DNA from: Mucilaginibacter sp. OK268
GTDB lineage: Bacteria; Bacteroidota; Bacteroidia; Sphingobacteriales; Sphingobacteriaceae
DNA length: 64,000 nucleotides
Assembly (NCBI RefSeq): GCF_900103125.1
Contig: NZ_FNJV01000011.1
Coordinates: 124,001-188,000 of the forward strand
Direction: 5' to 3'
The stretch's first letter is position 1. Each line of letters opens with the position of its first letter. This document shows positions 34,139 through 43,884 of this stretch, in pieces. Under the pieces are notes generated by a model, which did not search any database, was not told the origin of the DNA, and saw only the letters and a list, made by a program, of their open reading frames with translations. Position numbers and translations under genes: made by a program.

Positions 34139-35242
34139 TTAAACAAATAAGTTTCGTAAAGCTACCTGTTCGCGCTCTTTGGAGCGGATACAAAAAGTGA
34201 CCATCCAATTAAAAATAATGGGGATCAACAGGATGATTGAAATCAAAAAAGTATTACTCAGATCACTAAAAAACAGTACAAAACCAATAGCACCCAGGTT
34301 AATACCTGCCAGGCAAAGCGTGGCCTGTAAATGGTTCAGACCCAGTTTCAGCATCCGGTGGTGCATATGGTTCCGGTCGGCATCAAATGGCGATACCCCT
34401 TTTAATATCCGGAGCGTAAACACCCGCAGGGTATCAAAAACAGGGCCTATTAGTATAGCTACCGTAAGCGCGGGCGCGGTAAACAAATGTGGTACTCCTG
34501 CTACACTGATCTTACTGATCTCGGTGTACTTAATAGCCATTACCGCTGACACCAAACCGATCAGTAAAGCCCCCGTATCGCCCATAAATATCTTGGCCGG
34601 GGTGATATTATAGCGTAAAAACCCGGCTACTGCCCCTACCATCGCCAGGCAAATAGCAGCCAACTCGTACTGTTTTACCGATAGGAACATCAAAGCAAGC
34701 GTACCATTAACGATCAGCCCGGTGGTGGCGGCCAGGCCATCTATCCCGTCTATCAAATTAAAGGAATTTACGATCAACATGATCAGCAGGATGGAGAAGA
34801 TAGCGCTGGGCACATAGGGTAAGCTAAAAATACCCCATATACCATACATACTGGTGATCCGGATATCGCCCAGCAAAACCAGTATGGCGGCTACGATGAA
34901 CTGGATCAGGAATTTGGTACTGGAGTTTACCCCCGAAAGATCATCCTTTAAACCCATGGCAAATAAGATGATACAGGCTATCAGCAAATAACTGATGGGC
35001 AGGGCTTTGTCTATAATACTGAATAGCAGCGTGGTGATAATAAAGCTGACAAATATGGCCACACCACCCAAACGCGGGATGCCATGATCATGCTGTTTGC
35101 GGAAATGGCCAACATCATCATACAAATGACGGGCACGCGCCACATGCAAAATGGATGGTATAGCTAACCAGGTTATAAGCGTTGATACTACAAGTATTAA
35201 AACCTGATACCCAAAGTTGTATGAATGCAAAAGTTCTATCAT
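34139..35242 (-). CDS. Undecaprenyl-phosphate glycosyl-1-phosphate transferase (WecA/TagO family)
   Basis: A 367-residue polytopic enzyme of the MraY/WecA/TagO family that starts a polysaccharide chain by transferring a sugar-1-phosphate (often GlcNAc-1-P) to undecaprenyl phosphate. Motifs: LKDDLSGVNSSTKFL, FNLIDGIDGLAATTG, AKIFMGDTGALLIG and the WecA-type HMHHRML, here DRNHMHHRML. It precedes and faces away from the exopolysaccharide operon, and very likely provides its lipid-linked primer. Leftward transcription follows the GT2 gene; 103 nt separate them. Confidence 0.9.
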   Translation of the reverse strand: MIELLHSYNFGYQVLILVVSTLITWLAIPSILHVARARHLYDDVGHFRKQHDHGIPRLGGVAIFVSFIITTLLFSIIDKALPISYLLIACIILFAMGLKDDLSGVNSSTKFLIQFIVAAILVLLGDIRITSMYGIWGIFSLPYVPSAIFSILLIMLIVNSFNLIDGIDGLAATTGLIVNGTLALMFLSVKQYELAAICLAMVGAVAGFLRYNITPAKIFMGDTGALLIGLVSAVMAIKYTEISKISVAGVPHLFTAPALTVAILIGPVFDTLRVFTLRILKGVSPFDADRNHMHHRMLKLGLNHLQATLCLAGINLGAIGFVLFFSDLSNTFLISIILLIPIIFNWMVTFCIRSKEREQVALRNLFV

Positions 35243-35345
35243 GTAATGTTTTTATAATGTTAGCGGGGGCTATCTCATAAAAACAGTTATGTAATTATTT
35301 ACACTCCTTATACGAGTATGAAAAATTTTAGGTTTAAATCTGAGG

Positions 35346-36083
35346 TTAAATAAATTGAATTATTTTTCGGAGGGGTTTTAGCACCAGGGCCAGGGTAGGA
35401 AACGGGAGTTTATTTTGACGCATAGCCAGCAAATCAAATTGCCAGGCCTTGATCCTGTTCTTTAAATTTTTGCTGCTTATGCCGCCAGCAAGCATGTTAA
35501 CCATCACCTTTTTCAGATGAAAGCTTTTGATCTGGTGCCGGAACATCAACCGGAGCATCAGCTCGTAGTCAGCCGCCGATCCATGATCAAGACTGTAAAA
35601 GCCAAATTGCTCAAATAAACCGCGCCTGCAATAAAAGGTGGGATGTGGAGGCATAAACCCCAGCCTAAAGGAACCGCGGTTACATTTACCGGAACGCCAT
35701 TTACGGATAACGCGATGGTGCTGATCAATAATATCCAGATCGCCATATAATGCCCCGATATCCTGTTGTGTAAATATCCTGGCTACTGATTGTAAAATAT
35801 GGTCATCGGCAAAATGATCGTCGGCATTTAACATACCCACTATATCGCCCGTAGCCAGCCGGATACCTTTATTCATGGCATCATATATACCCTTATCCGG
35901 TTCCGAAACTAAAACCTGGATATATTCGCGATACTCATGGATGATTTGAAGTGTGTTATCTGTTGAACCACCGTCAATAATAATATATTCCAGGTAAGGA
36001 TAATTTTGGCTGATAACAGATTGGATACATTGCCTGATGGTATCCTGAGCATTATAAACTACTGTAACCAGGGAAAGCTTCAA
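35346..36083 (-). CDS. Glycosyltransferase family 2
   Basis: A GT-A fold glycosyltransferase of about 245 residues, cytoplasmic. It shows LSLVTVVYNAQDTI at the N-terminus, IIDGGSTDNT (nucleotide-sugar Asp), and MLNADDHF as the metal-binding DxD-like site (about residues 87-95), then ADYELMLRLMF (catalytic ED-type region). No ATG exists; the likely start is TTG at 36083 (MKLSLVTVVYN), with a TTG at 36092 as alternative. It is the only glycosyltransferase read leftwards, together with the WecA-like gene. Confidence 0.85.
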   Translation of the reverse strand: MKLSLVTVVYNAQDTIRQCIQSVISQNYPYLEYIIIDGGSTDNTLQIIHEYREYIQVLVSEPDKGIYDAMNKGIRLATGDIVGMLNADDHFADDHILQSVARIFTQQDIGALYGDLDIIDQHHRVIRKWRSGKCNRGSFRLGFMPPHPTFYCRRGLFEQFGFYSLDHGSAADYELMLRLMFRHQIKSFHLKKVMVNMLAGGISSKNLKNRIKAWQFDLLAMRQNKLPFPTLALVLKPLRKIIQFI

Positions 36084-36132
36084 AACGTACAAATGGGAAA
36101 AGAATTACCAATATATATACCCGCAAATTATG

Positions 36133-36140
36133 TATTTTTG
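36133..36140 (+). promoter_or_regulatory. -7 element for the exopolysaccharide operon
   Basis: TATTTTTG fits TAnnTTTG exactly and lies 47 nt before the wza start codon. There is no clear -33 TTTG, so an accessory activator or alternative sigma factor is possible. Confidence 0.45.
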
Positions 36141-36186
36141 AAATCATTCCCTAATTATATAGTTATTTAGCTTTCTACTCGTCTGT

Positions 36187-36978
36187 ATGCGTATTTATAC
36201 CCTTACTCTTTTATTTTTCGGGATAATTTTTGTTTTAACATCCTGTTCCAGCAAACAATACCAATCGCTTTTTGAACAAAAAGCCGGTAGTCCGGATACC
36301 AGTTCAGCGCAAAAAACCGCTGTAACCCTGGCCGCCTATCGTATACAACCTCAGGATGTACTACAGATCCGAAACCTGCAAAACGTAAAGTACATAGTTG
36401 ACGAAGTTCCTGTAACCAGCAGTACTACTTCGGGTGGAGGCTCCAATACAGGTACAGGCCAAACTTTCCAGGTTGAGGATGATGGTACTGTGGCCCTGCC
36501 GGTTATTGGCCATGTGGCCGTGGTGGGGCTTACCCGCTCTGAGGCAGCAAAACTCATAGAGGGCCTTTACCGTAAAAGCCTGCTCAAAGACCCCATCATC
36601 GAACTAAAAATAGTGAACCTGAAGGTTACGTTACTGGGTGAAATAAAAGGACAGGGAAATTATCCCCTAATCAAAGACAGAACCACCCTGGTTGAAATGA
36701 TAGGGGCGGCAGGTGGACTTACCGACAAGGCTAATGAAACAAATATTCATATTATACGAGGCGATCAGGTAAATCCGCAGGTAACGGTCATTAATCTCCG
36801 GGATATTCAATCCATTAATGATCCGCGCGCTATTCTTCAAAATGGAGATATTATTTATATTGCCCAGAACAAACGTGCTGTCCGGAATGACAACCTTCAG
36901 AATCTATCAGTGATCAGTCAACCGATATTACTTTTGTTAAACACAGCCTTAATTATCTTCACGCTTTCCCGTCGCTAA
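36187..36978 (+). CDS. Polysaccharide export outer-membrane lipoprotein (Wza-like)
   Basis: A 263-residue lipoprotein (LTSC, Cys20) with the Poly_export domain (YRIQPQDVLQIRNLQN, about 56-71; VEDDGTVALPVIGHVAVVGLT) and one SLBB domain (VTLLGEIKGQGNYPLIKD, about 143-160). It forms the outer-membrane/periplasmic channel for polysaccharide. A C-terminal hydrophobic helix (ISQPILLLLNTALIIFTLS) replaces the amphipathic Wza helix, as in Bacteroidota. The stop overlaps the wzc start by 1 nt (TAATG). Confidence 0.92.
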   Translation: MRIYTLTLLFFGIIFVLTSCSSKQYQSLFEQKAGSPDTSSAQKTAVTLAAYRIQPQDVLQIRNLQNVKYIVDEVPVTSSTTSGGGSNTGTGQTFQVEDDGTVALPVIGHVAVVGLTRSEAAKLIEGLYRKSLLKDPIIELKIVNLKVTLLGEIKGQGNYPLIKDRTTLVEMIGAAGGLTDKANETNIHIIRGDQVNPQVTVINLRDIQSINDPRAILQNGDIIYIAQNKRAVRNDNLQNLSVISQPILLLLNTALIIFTLSRR

Positions 36979-39398
36979 TGGAAGAAACAGAAAAAATTCA
37001 GCGAAAACTACCCAACCAGGAGATCGACTATTTTAAGATCGGCAAAATATTATTGAGCCGCTGGTATTGGATAGCCGCGTCTGTGGGGATAGTTGTGCTT
37101 ATCTCCTATACTTACCTCTGGTATACGCCCAAAACATATTCATCATCAGGAACATTAAAAATCGAAGAAAAAAAAACGGAGATAGCTGACCTGGTAACCG
37201 TGATGGCCGTTCCTGAACGTGGGCCATCAAAAATACAAAGCATTACTTCTGTATTGCAAAGTCGCAACCTTATCCTCAGCGCTGTAAAAGATCTGGATTA
37301 CAGGATAAGTTTTTATATCATGGGGCGGGTACGTACTTCTGAGATCTATCCCTCAAAACCATTGAATATTGAACTGATCAGGTTTGATAGTTTGAATTTT
37401 TACCATAATCAAATAGGTTTTAAACCGATTAATGACAAGTCATTTGAACTATCATACAAAATTGGAGGTAAAGAAGCTCAGAATACCTTTAATTATGATA
37501 CACCTGTCAATATAGGTCCTACCAGTTTCACCATAAAGTATCCGGGCGGGCTAAGCAAAAATACCGTTTACCTGTTTAAGTTCAATATTCCTGAAGATTA
37601 TGTGGATCGGGTAAAAGCGGGTTTATCAACCGGCGAAACTTCAAAAAACTCCAATATCATCGGCCTACAGGAAATTGACTCCAACCCTCAGTTTGCCGCC
37701 GATATTATCAATAGCATCATGAATGAGTATGTTGCATTTGATCGTAATCAAAAGGCACAATCGGCTTCGCAAATGATTGATTTTATTGATAGTCAGCTGG
37801 CCTTTCTGTCAACCGAAGTTAAGGGCTCGGAGAGCTCCATTGAAAAATACAAGCAAAAATCAAAGATACTGGATGTAAGTTCAGCTTCAACCACATCAGT
37901 TGCTAAAGCGGCCGACATTGAATCAAACAAGTCTTTATTAAAAATCCAGCTGATGGCCCTTGATCAGCTCAAAGACCAGATCACCAGGGAAAAAGATAAT
38001 GTCAATTTAAACTTTACTACCGCGGCTTCAGACAATCACGTATTACAGGGCATGGTTGAAAAACTGGATGCCTTGATACAGGAGCGGAACGCGCTGTTAA
38101 AAACTTATAATAGCGATTCGCAACCTATCCGCGATATTAATCAGCAGGTATTGCAAATAAAACTGAATGCCCTCAATAATATCAGGGTTTTACGTTCTGG
38201 GATTGAAAAGAACATTGCTTTTTTAGATAGTCAGCTTTCGCAGGTTAATCAAACCATCATGACATTGCCCGCCGCCCAGCGCGACCTGGTGAGCCTGCAA
38301 CGGGATTTTGAGATCAATGATAAAGTGTATTCGTTTTTATCAGAAAAAAAACTGGAGGCCCAAATAAGCAGGGCGGGTATATTGCCGGGGGCAACCATTA
38401 TTGATCCTGCTCAGCCTAATTTTAACCAGGTATCACCAGATGAGCATAATATACATCGTTCGGCTATTATTCTGGGTTTAGTTATTGGCCTGGGTCTTAT
38501 TATCGTTGTTCGGATAATGAATCCTTACATCTATGATAAAGAAACTATCGAAAGCCTTACCTCTGTACCTATATTGGGTATCATCCGCAAATTCCCGGAG
38601 CCAATTGACGAAAATAACGGACAAATTTTAGCGCTTGTTAAACCCAAGTCCATATTTGCGGAGTCGGTGCGTTCTGTACGTACCAATTTAAGTTTTCTGG
38701 CATCTGATAAGCAAAACAAGGTTATTTGTATTACATCTGAAGTAGCCGGCGAGGGAAAATCATTTGTTGCCGTTAACTTGTCAAGTACACTCTCATTGAT
38801 CGATAAAAAAGTTATCCTGATCGGAGCCGATCTTCGCCGTTCCAAGATACATAAGATATTTAATGTGGCCAACGACCTGGGATTAAGCAATTACCTGGCG
38901 CATCAAAGCGAACTGGATGACATCATTTTTCATTCCGAACAGGAAAATCTTGATTTTATAATTTCCGGGCCTGTACCACCCAACCCTTCCGAATTACTGC
39001 ATAGTGAACGGATGACTAGTTTAATAGCCCAGCTAAAAACCAGGTATGATATTGTGATGATTGATACCGCGCCTATCGGCCTGGTGTCTGATGCTATCCC
39101 GCTTATCCGACTGAGTGATATCAATGTTTTTGTGATCCGATCAGGAAGGTCAAAATTTTACGCCGCTACCGTACCTCAGCGCGTAGCGCTGGAGTATCAG
39201 CTTAATAACACGGTAATAGTACTGAATGCATTTGAGGAAGAACCGCTGCACTCCAGGTATTACACCACCAAATTTACCGGTGATAGCTCCGGGGTGCACT
39301 ATTATTATTATGCCGACTACAATGGTTATGAAGGTTCGGGGTACTATATGGATGATAACAAAACCAAATGGTGGAATATCAGAAGATGGTTTAAGTAA
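36978..39398 (+). CDS. Polysaccharide co-polymerase and tyrosine autokinase (Wzc-like)
   Basis: An 806-residue inner-membrane protein: helix 1 (about 28-48), periplasmic Wzz-like domain with long coiled coils (about 270-440), helix 2 (about 495-515), then a BY-kinase domain. Walker A is AGEGKS (590-595), Walker A' is LIGADLRRSK, Walker B is IVMIDTAPIGLVSD. The C-terminal tail is tyrosine-rich (RYYTT, HYYYYADYNGYEGSGYY), as in autophosphorylating Wzc. It controls chain length and export with Wza. Confidence 0.93.
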   Translation: MEETEKIQRKLPNQEIDYFKIGKILLSRWYWIAASVGIVVLISYTYLWYTPKTYSSSGTLKIEEKKTEIADLVTVMAVPERGPSKIQSITSVLQSRNLILSAVKDLDYRISFYIMGRVRTSEIYPSKPLNIELIRFDSLNFYHNQIGFKPINDKSFELSYKIGGKEAQNTFNYDTPVNIGPTSFTIKYPGGLSKNTVYLFKFNIPEDYVDRVKAGLSTGETSKNSNIIGLQEIDSNPQFAADIINSIMNEYVAFDRNQKAQSASQMIDFIDSQLAFLSTEVKGSESSIEKYKQKSKILDVSSASTTSVAKAADIESNKSLLKIQLMALDQLKDQITREKDNVNLNFTTAASDNHVLQGMVEKLDALIQERNALLKTYNSDSQPIRDINQQVLQIKLNALNNIRVLRSGIEKNIAFLDSQLSQVNQTIMTLPAAQRDLVSLQRDFEINDKVYSFLSEKKLEAQISRAGILPGATIIDPAQPNFNQVSPDEHNIHRSAIILGLVIGLGLIIVVRIMNPYIYDKETIESLTSVPILGIIRKFPEPIDENNGQILALVKPKSIFAESVRSVRTNLSFLASDKQNKVICITSEVAGEGKSFVAVNLSSTLSLIDKKVILIGADLRRSKIHKIFNVANDLGLSNYLAHQSELDDIIFHSEQENLDFIISGPVPPNPSELLHSERMTSLIAQLKTRYDIVMIDTAPIGLVSDAIPLIRLSDINVFVIRSGRSKFYAATVPQRVALEYQLNNTVIVLNAFEEEPLHSRYYTTKFTGDSSGVHYYYYADYNGYEGSGYYMDDNKTKWWNIRRWFK

Positions 39399-39410
39399 GC
39401 TTTTAATACA

Positions 39411-39926
39411 ATGAACCTGCTAACAAGTGAGGCGAAAAACAAATGGTATCCGGTTTATACGCATGCACGGGCCGAAAAAAAAGCATACGAAGCACTAATC
39501 AATAAAGGAATTGTAGCCTACCTGCCACTGCACCGGCAACTTAAACAATGGAGTGACCGTAAAAAGTGGGTCGAGGAACCCTTTATCAAATCATACGTAT
39601 TTGTTAACATCGCCGAACATGCGCAGGCAGAGGTATTGATGACAAAAGGAATATCCCGCTTTTTATATTTTTCGGGCAAACCGGCCACCATGCCCGACCG
39701 CCAGATCAACGAACTGAAACTATTAATGACAAGTTCACTTGATTTGGAAATTACAGAAGAGGATCTGCAGCCCGGGGAAAAAATTATTATAAAAGCGGGA
39801 CCCTTAAAAGGAATGACCGGCGAGGTAGTTATATACCGGTCGCAAAAGCAATTGATATTAAGGCTTGAAAGCATAGGATGCTCCATTATAGTGCATGTTG
39901 CCGCTTCATATATAGAGCGCATTTAA
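39411..39926 (+). CDS. UpxY-type NusG/RfaH-like transcription antiterminator
   Basis: 171 residues: an N-terminal NGN domain (NKWYPVYTHARAEKKAYEAL, PFIKSYVFVNI; about residues 10-100) and a C-terminal KOW domain (GEKIIIKAGPLKGMTGEVV, about 120-138). This is the UpxY/RfaH specialised NusG family, which in Bacteroides lets polymerase read through the long capsule operon with which it is encoded. It lies third in the operon, 12 nt after wzc, just before a strong palindrome and the long block of transferase genes, a natural place for an antiterminator. Confidence 0.88.
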   Translation: MNLLTSEAKNKWYPVYTHARAEKKAYEALINKGIVAYLPLHRQLKQWSDRKKWVEEPFIKSYVFVNIAEHAQAEVLMTKGISRFLYFSGKPATMPDRQINELKLLMTSSLDLEITEEDLQPGEKIIIKAGPLKGMTGEVVIYRSQKQLILRLESIGCSIIVHVAASYIERI

Positions 39927-39963
39927 TCAGAATTATTATTTTTAACAATAAAGAAAATACGAC

Positions 39964-40049
39964 AAATCAAGAATCAAGAAAATAAGAGTCAGGAAGCAAG
40001 AAAGAATAGTTATTTTCTTGCTTCTTGACTCTTGGCTCTTTATTCTCTT
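39964..40049. repeat. AGTCAAGAATC palindrome between upxY-like gene and asnB
   Basis: Left arm AATCAAGAATCAAGAAAATA then AGAGTCAGGAAGCAAGAAAG; right arm TTTTCTTGCTTCTTGACTC then TTGGCTCTTTATTCTC. The two arms can form a stem of over 30 nt with few mismatches, ending in T-rich sequence on the plus strand, so it could act as a terminator. Confidence 0.75.
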
Positions 40050-40122
40050 AAAAAACTGTAAAATAATAAGTTACAAAACAAAACTGTGACTTACGGGGCG
40101 AAGCTGTGAAGATATACCAACC

Positions 40123-41910
40123 ATGTGCAGGATAGCAGGAATAATTGATAAAAGCTTACAGCCTGATGAGATCCATCAAAAGGTAAAAGCCATGTGCCAG
40201 ATATTACAGCATGGCGGCCCAGATGATGAGGGCTTATTTTTTGACGACAAAAATCACATCGGGTTTGGGCATCGCCGTTTATCGATCATTGACCTGAGCA
40301 GCAACGGGCATCAACCCATGGCCGATGCCGGGCAAAAAGTCTGGATAACTTTTAACGGCGAACTTTATAATTACCTGGAGCTAAAGGCAGAACTGTTAAC
40401 GCTGGGCGCACAATTCAAATCGGCGACCGATACCGAGGTGATCTTATTATCATACCTGCAATGGGGAACCGCTGCCTTTGCCAAGTTTCGTGGCATGTTT
40501 GCATTCGCTTTATATGACACCGTTAATAACCTTGTTTACCTGGTACGTGATAGCGCCGGCATAAAACCCATATATTATTACGCGCAGCATGGGGCTTTAA
40601 GCTTTGCATCAGAAATAAGGGCTTTTACCGAGGCAAATATCACTACAGAAAAAGACCCGAGCTGGCCGGTAAGGTTTTTAGCCTTTGGCCATATCCCCGA
40701 GCCATATACTACTCTAAAAAATGTTTTCAGTTTACCCAAAGGTCATTTTTTACGCTGGGATACTGCGTCATCGGCATATACCATCAACCCGTATCATGAA
40801 ACGCCGGTACAGGAACAGATCACCGATGTAAATGAGGCTCGCTTACTGATCAAAGACACGCTGATAAAAAGCGTAAACCGGCAACTGATAGCCGATGCCA
40901 CTATCGGCGTTTTTTTAAGCGGGGGTATTGACTCCAGCTTGCTCACCCTGCTGGCCAACCTTAAAAAAGAGCAACAGCTTAAAACAGTATCTCTTTATTT
41001 TAATGAGCAGAATTATAACGAACAGAACTACCAGCGCGTAATTTTAGATAAGCTCCAGGGTCAAAGCTTTTCGCACCTGGTGCAACAGCATGACTTTGAT
41101 ACCTTTCTGCCTCAGATTCTTGATGCCATGGATATGCCTACAACCGATGGCATCAATAGTTGGTTTATTAGTAAATATGCCCATGAAGATGGTTTAAAGG
41201 CAGTACTATCGGGCATTGGCGCCGATGAGCTTTTTGGTGGTTATCCCTCCTTCGGGCGGATAAAGTATTTGAAGTATCTCCGAAAAGTTAGTCCATCATT
41301 ATTTTCGGCTATCACCGGCTTTTTACCAGATCAGTATAAAAAGCTCACCTTTTTAGCCAATGACCATCATTTGGCAGATTACCTTTTGCTAAGAGGGTTC
41401 TTCTCCCCCACCGAGATCGCTAAATTTCTGGATACCGACAGTGAGCAGATCAGGACCATACTCTTTGATACCAGCCATGCCTCCTACCCAAACAATTACG
41501 ATAAGGAACATGCATCCTGGCTCGAAACTAATTTGTATATGCAAAATCAGTTACTCAGGGATACCGATGTGATGAGTATGAATCATGGGCTGGAAGTTAG
41601 GGTGCCTTTTTTAGATGAGGACTTTACAAATACCATAAACCGTATTGCTCCAGCCATCCGGTTTGACAACAATCAGCCAAAAAAACTACTGATCGATAGC
41701 TTTGGGGATCTGCTGCCATCACAAATATGGAACAGACCCAAAATGGGCTTTTCCTTTCCGCTGCAGCAATGGATGATGGCCCATCCCCAAATAAGTAACA
41801 GTCAATTTTACAAAGGACCTGAAGCCAAAAAAATGATTCAAACATTTAAAAATAAGGGCATGCACTGGTCAAAAGCGTTTGCACTTTATCAGGTACAAGC
41901 CCATGTCTAA
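40123..41910 (+). CDS. asnB: Asparagine synthase (glutamine-hydrolysing), AsnB-like
   Basis: A 595-residue class II glutamine amidotransferase/synthetase. The N-terminal nucleophile Cys2 (MCRIAGI) and GHRRLSIIDL define the glutaminase domain (about 1-210); the synthetase domain has the PP-loop GVFLSGGIDSSLL (about 262-274) and SGIGADELFGGYPSF. In polysaccharide loci, AsnB homologues often amidate uronic or sugar acids rather than aspartate, which fits here. It follows the palindrome after the antiterminator gene and overlaps the next gene by 8 nt. Confidence 0.9.
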   Translation: MCRIAGIIDKSLQPDEIHQKVKAMCQILQHGGPDDEGLFFDDKNHIGFGHRRLSIIDLSSNGHQPMADAGQKVWITFNGELYNYLELKAELLTLGAQFKSATDTEVILLSYLQWGTAAFAKFRGMFAFALYDTVNNLVYLVRDSAGIKPIYYYAQHGALSFASEIRAFTEANITTEKDPSWPVRFLAFGHIPEPYTTLKNVFSLPKGHFLRWDTASSAYTINPYHETPVQEQITDVNEARLLIKDTLIKSVNRQLIADATIGVFLSGGIDSSLLTLLANLKKEQQLKTVSLYFNEQNYNEQNYQRVILDKLQGQSFSHLVQQHDFDTFLPQILDAMDMPTTDGINSWFISKYAHEDGLKAVLSGIGADELFGGYPSFGRIKYLKYLRKVSPSLFSAITGFLPDQYKKLTFLANDHHLADYLLLRGFFSPTEIAKFLDTDSEQIRTILFDTSHASYPNNYDKEHASWLETNLYMQNQLLRDTDVMSMNHGLEVRVPFLDEDFTNTINRIAPAIRFDNNQPKKLLIDSFGDLLPSQIWNRPKMGFSFPLQQWMMAHPQISNSQFYKGPEAKKMIQTFKNKGMHWSKAFALYQVQAHV

Positions 41911-43024
41911 AAAAGTGCTGCTGCTTACCTTGCAAACGTTTAGCACAACGGGCGGCATCCAAAAAATGACCCGTACCTTAGGCTATACTTTAAACCAGAT
42001 AGCCCAGGCTAATAACTGGGACTTTGAATTATGGTCGGCATATGATCATACCGGGGATCTGATGCCGGAGTACCTGCCGGCATCAAATTTTAAGGCATTT
42101 GGCATTAACAAATTAAGTTTCGCTTTAAAGGCTGTAATTAAAAAGTTCAATTCCAGGGATGTTATTATACTGAGTCATATTAACCTGGCTGTAATCGGTT
42201 TGATCGTCAAGATCATGAACCCCAAATGCCAGGTTTGGTTAGTGGCCCATGGCATTGAGGTATGGAGACCATTTTCATTCATTAAAAAACGTTTCCTGAA
42301 AAACTGCGACAAAGTAATTTGTGTAAGCAATTATACCAGGCAACAAATGCTCGACCGGCATCATATTGATAAAGACAGGTGTATAGTGCTGAATAATGCC
42401 ATTGACCCTTTGATGCCATTACCCCTTACATTTTCAAAGCCCGCAAATTTGCTCGATCGTTATGAGCTTAACAATAGCTATCCGGTTGTATTCACCTTAA
42501 CCCGTATGGCCTCAACAGAAAAGTACAAGGGTCATGAACTGGTGATCGAAGCTATCGGAAAATTGAAGAATGAATATCCCGGCATTAAATACATATTGTC
42601 CGGAAAATACGATGAACTGGAGGGTGTCAGGATCAATAAACTGATAACCGATCATGATGTGAGCGATCAGATCATCTTAACCGGGTTTATTGAGGAAGCC
42701 GAACTCACCGATCATTTTTTACTGGCCGATCTGTTTGTTTTACCGAGTAAAAAAGAAGGTTTCGGCATTGTGTTTATCGAAGCTTTGGCTTGTGGCCTGC
42801 CCGTTATTTGTGGTAATGCCGATGGAAGCATTGACGCTATACGTAATGGCGAATTAGGCCGATCCGTTAACACAGACGATGTTACAGAATTATATAACTG
42901 CATTAACGAATCATTAGCGCAACCGCTAACACCTATTGACCGGGAACAATTACAAAAGCACAGTTTACACTACTTTAATCAAATTGATTATGCACATAAA
43001 CTGCAGCAACTATTAACTGAATAA
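41903..43024 (+). CDS. Glycosyltransferase family 4
   Basis: A 373-residue GT-B glycosyltransferase, retaining type. N-terminal STTGGIQKMTRTLGY (acceptor-domain glycine loop), then VAHGIEVWRP, and the GT4 donor domain with FTLTRMASTEKYKGHELVIEA (in part) and the E-x7-E motif as KKEGFGIVFIEALACGLPV (about 288-306). Translation is coupled to asnB by the 8-nt overlap; the start MSKKVLLLTLQTF is preferred over an in-frame start at 41879. Sugar specificity is unknown. Confidence 0.88.
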   Translation: MSKKVLLLTLQTFSTTGGIQKMTRTLGYTLNQIAQANNWDFELWSAYDHTGDLMPEYLPASNFKAFGINKLSFALKAVIKKFNSRDVIILSHINLAVIGLIVKIMNPKCQVWLVAHGIEVWRPFSFIKKRFLKNCDKVICVSNYTRQQMLDRHHIDKDRCIVLNNAIDPLMPLPLTFSKPANLLDRYELNNSYPVVFTLTRMASTEKYKGHELVIEAIGKLKNEYPGIKYILSGKYDELEGVRINKLITDHDVSDQIILTGFIEEAELTDHFLLADLFVLPSKKEGFGIVFIEALACGLPVICGNADGSIDAIRNGELGRSVNTDDVTELYNCINESLAQPLTPIDREQLQKHSLHYFNQIDYAHKLQQLLTE

Positions 43025-43026
43025 GC

Positions 43027-43884
43027 ATGTTGGAAAACGAAGACTGGGATATTAAAATAACCGCGCAAAACAACATTTTCGACTTAAAGCTTAAGGATGT
43101 ATGGCAATACCGCGATCTGTTGTTGTTATTGGTAAGACGCGATTTTGTTTCATTTTATAAACAGACCATCCTGGGGCCCATCTGGTTTTTTATCCAACCG
43201 GTTATTACTATTATGTTTTATACGCTGGTTTTTGGTAATCTGGCTGGTATACCGGTTGATGGTCTGCCCAAGCCCTTGTTCTATTTAGCAGGGACAATCA
43301 TATGGAATTATTTTGCCGAATGCCTTACCAAAACATCTACCGTTTTCAGGGATAACTCGGCCCTTTTAGGGAAAGTTTATTTCCCCCGGTTAATCATGCC
43401 TTTGAGCATTGTATTATCCAACCTGATCAGGTTTGGGGTACAGTTTTTACTTTTTATGATCCTTTATGTGGTCTACCTGTTTAAGGGGACCGTTATTCTT
43501 CCGAATGCTTTTTTATTGCTATTACCCTTACTCATTATCATGATAGCGGCTTTAGGTTTAGGGCTTGGGATGATCATATCAGCAGTAACTACTAAATACC
43601 GCGATCTGGCCTTTATCGTATCATTTGGGGTACCTCTATTAATGTACACCACTACGGTAATTTTTCCGCTGTCAGTAGCCGAAGCCAAGTACCCGGCTTA
43701 TAGCTGGCTGGTAAAATTCAACCCGATAACGGCTATCATTGAAGCTTTCAGATATGGCTTTCTAGGTCGCGGGAGTTTTAGCTGGGAACTGATGGGTTAC
43801 AGCCTGGTAACCACTGTTGTTATTCTGTTGCTGGGCACTATTATATTTAACAGGGTTGAAAAAACGTTTGTCGATACCGTATAA
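43027..43884 (+). CDS. ABC-type polysaccharide exporter, permease (Wzm-like)
   Basis: A 285-residue ABC-2 permease with six membrane helices and the typical N-terminal amphipathic entry (YRDLLLLLVRRDFVSFYKQT, about 29-48) and GPIWFFIQPVITIMFYTLVFG. The KYRDLAFIVSFGVPLLMYTTTVIFP segment (about 190-214, in part) is conserved in Wzm/TagG. It moves finished lipid-linked polysaccharide across the inner membrane with the ATPase encoded directly after it (TAA then ATG, no spacing). Confidence 0.93.
   Translation: MLENEDWDIKITAQNNIFDLKLKDVWQYRDLLLLLVRRDFVSFYKQTILGPIWFFIQPVITIMFYTLVFGNLAGIPVDGLPKPLFYLAGTIIWNYFAECLTKTSTVFRDNSALLGKVYFPRLIMPLSIVLSNLIRFGVQFLLFMILYVVYLFKGTVILPNAFLLLLPLLIIMIAALGLGLGMIISAVTTKYRDLAFIVSFGVPLLMYTTTVIFPLSVAEAKYPAYSWLVKFNPITAIIEAFRYGFLGRGSFSWELMGYSLVTTVVILLLGTIIFNRVEKTFVDTV

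Noticed and set aside
39518..39922. Minus-strand ORF of 134 codons opposite the upxY-like gene
   Set aside because: It is a shadow of a well-supported NusG-type gene; no domain or start signal is seen.
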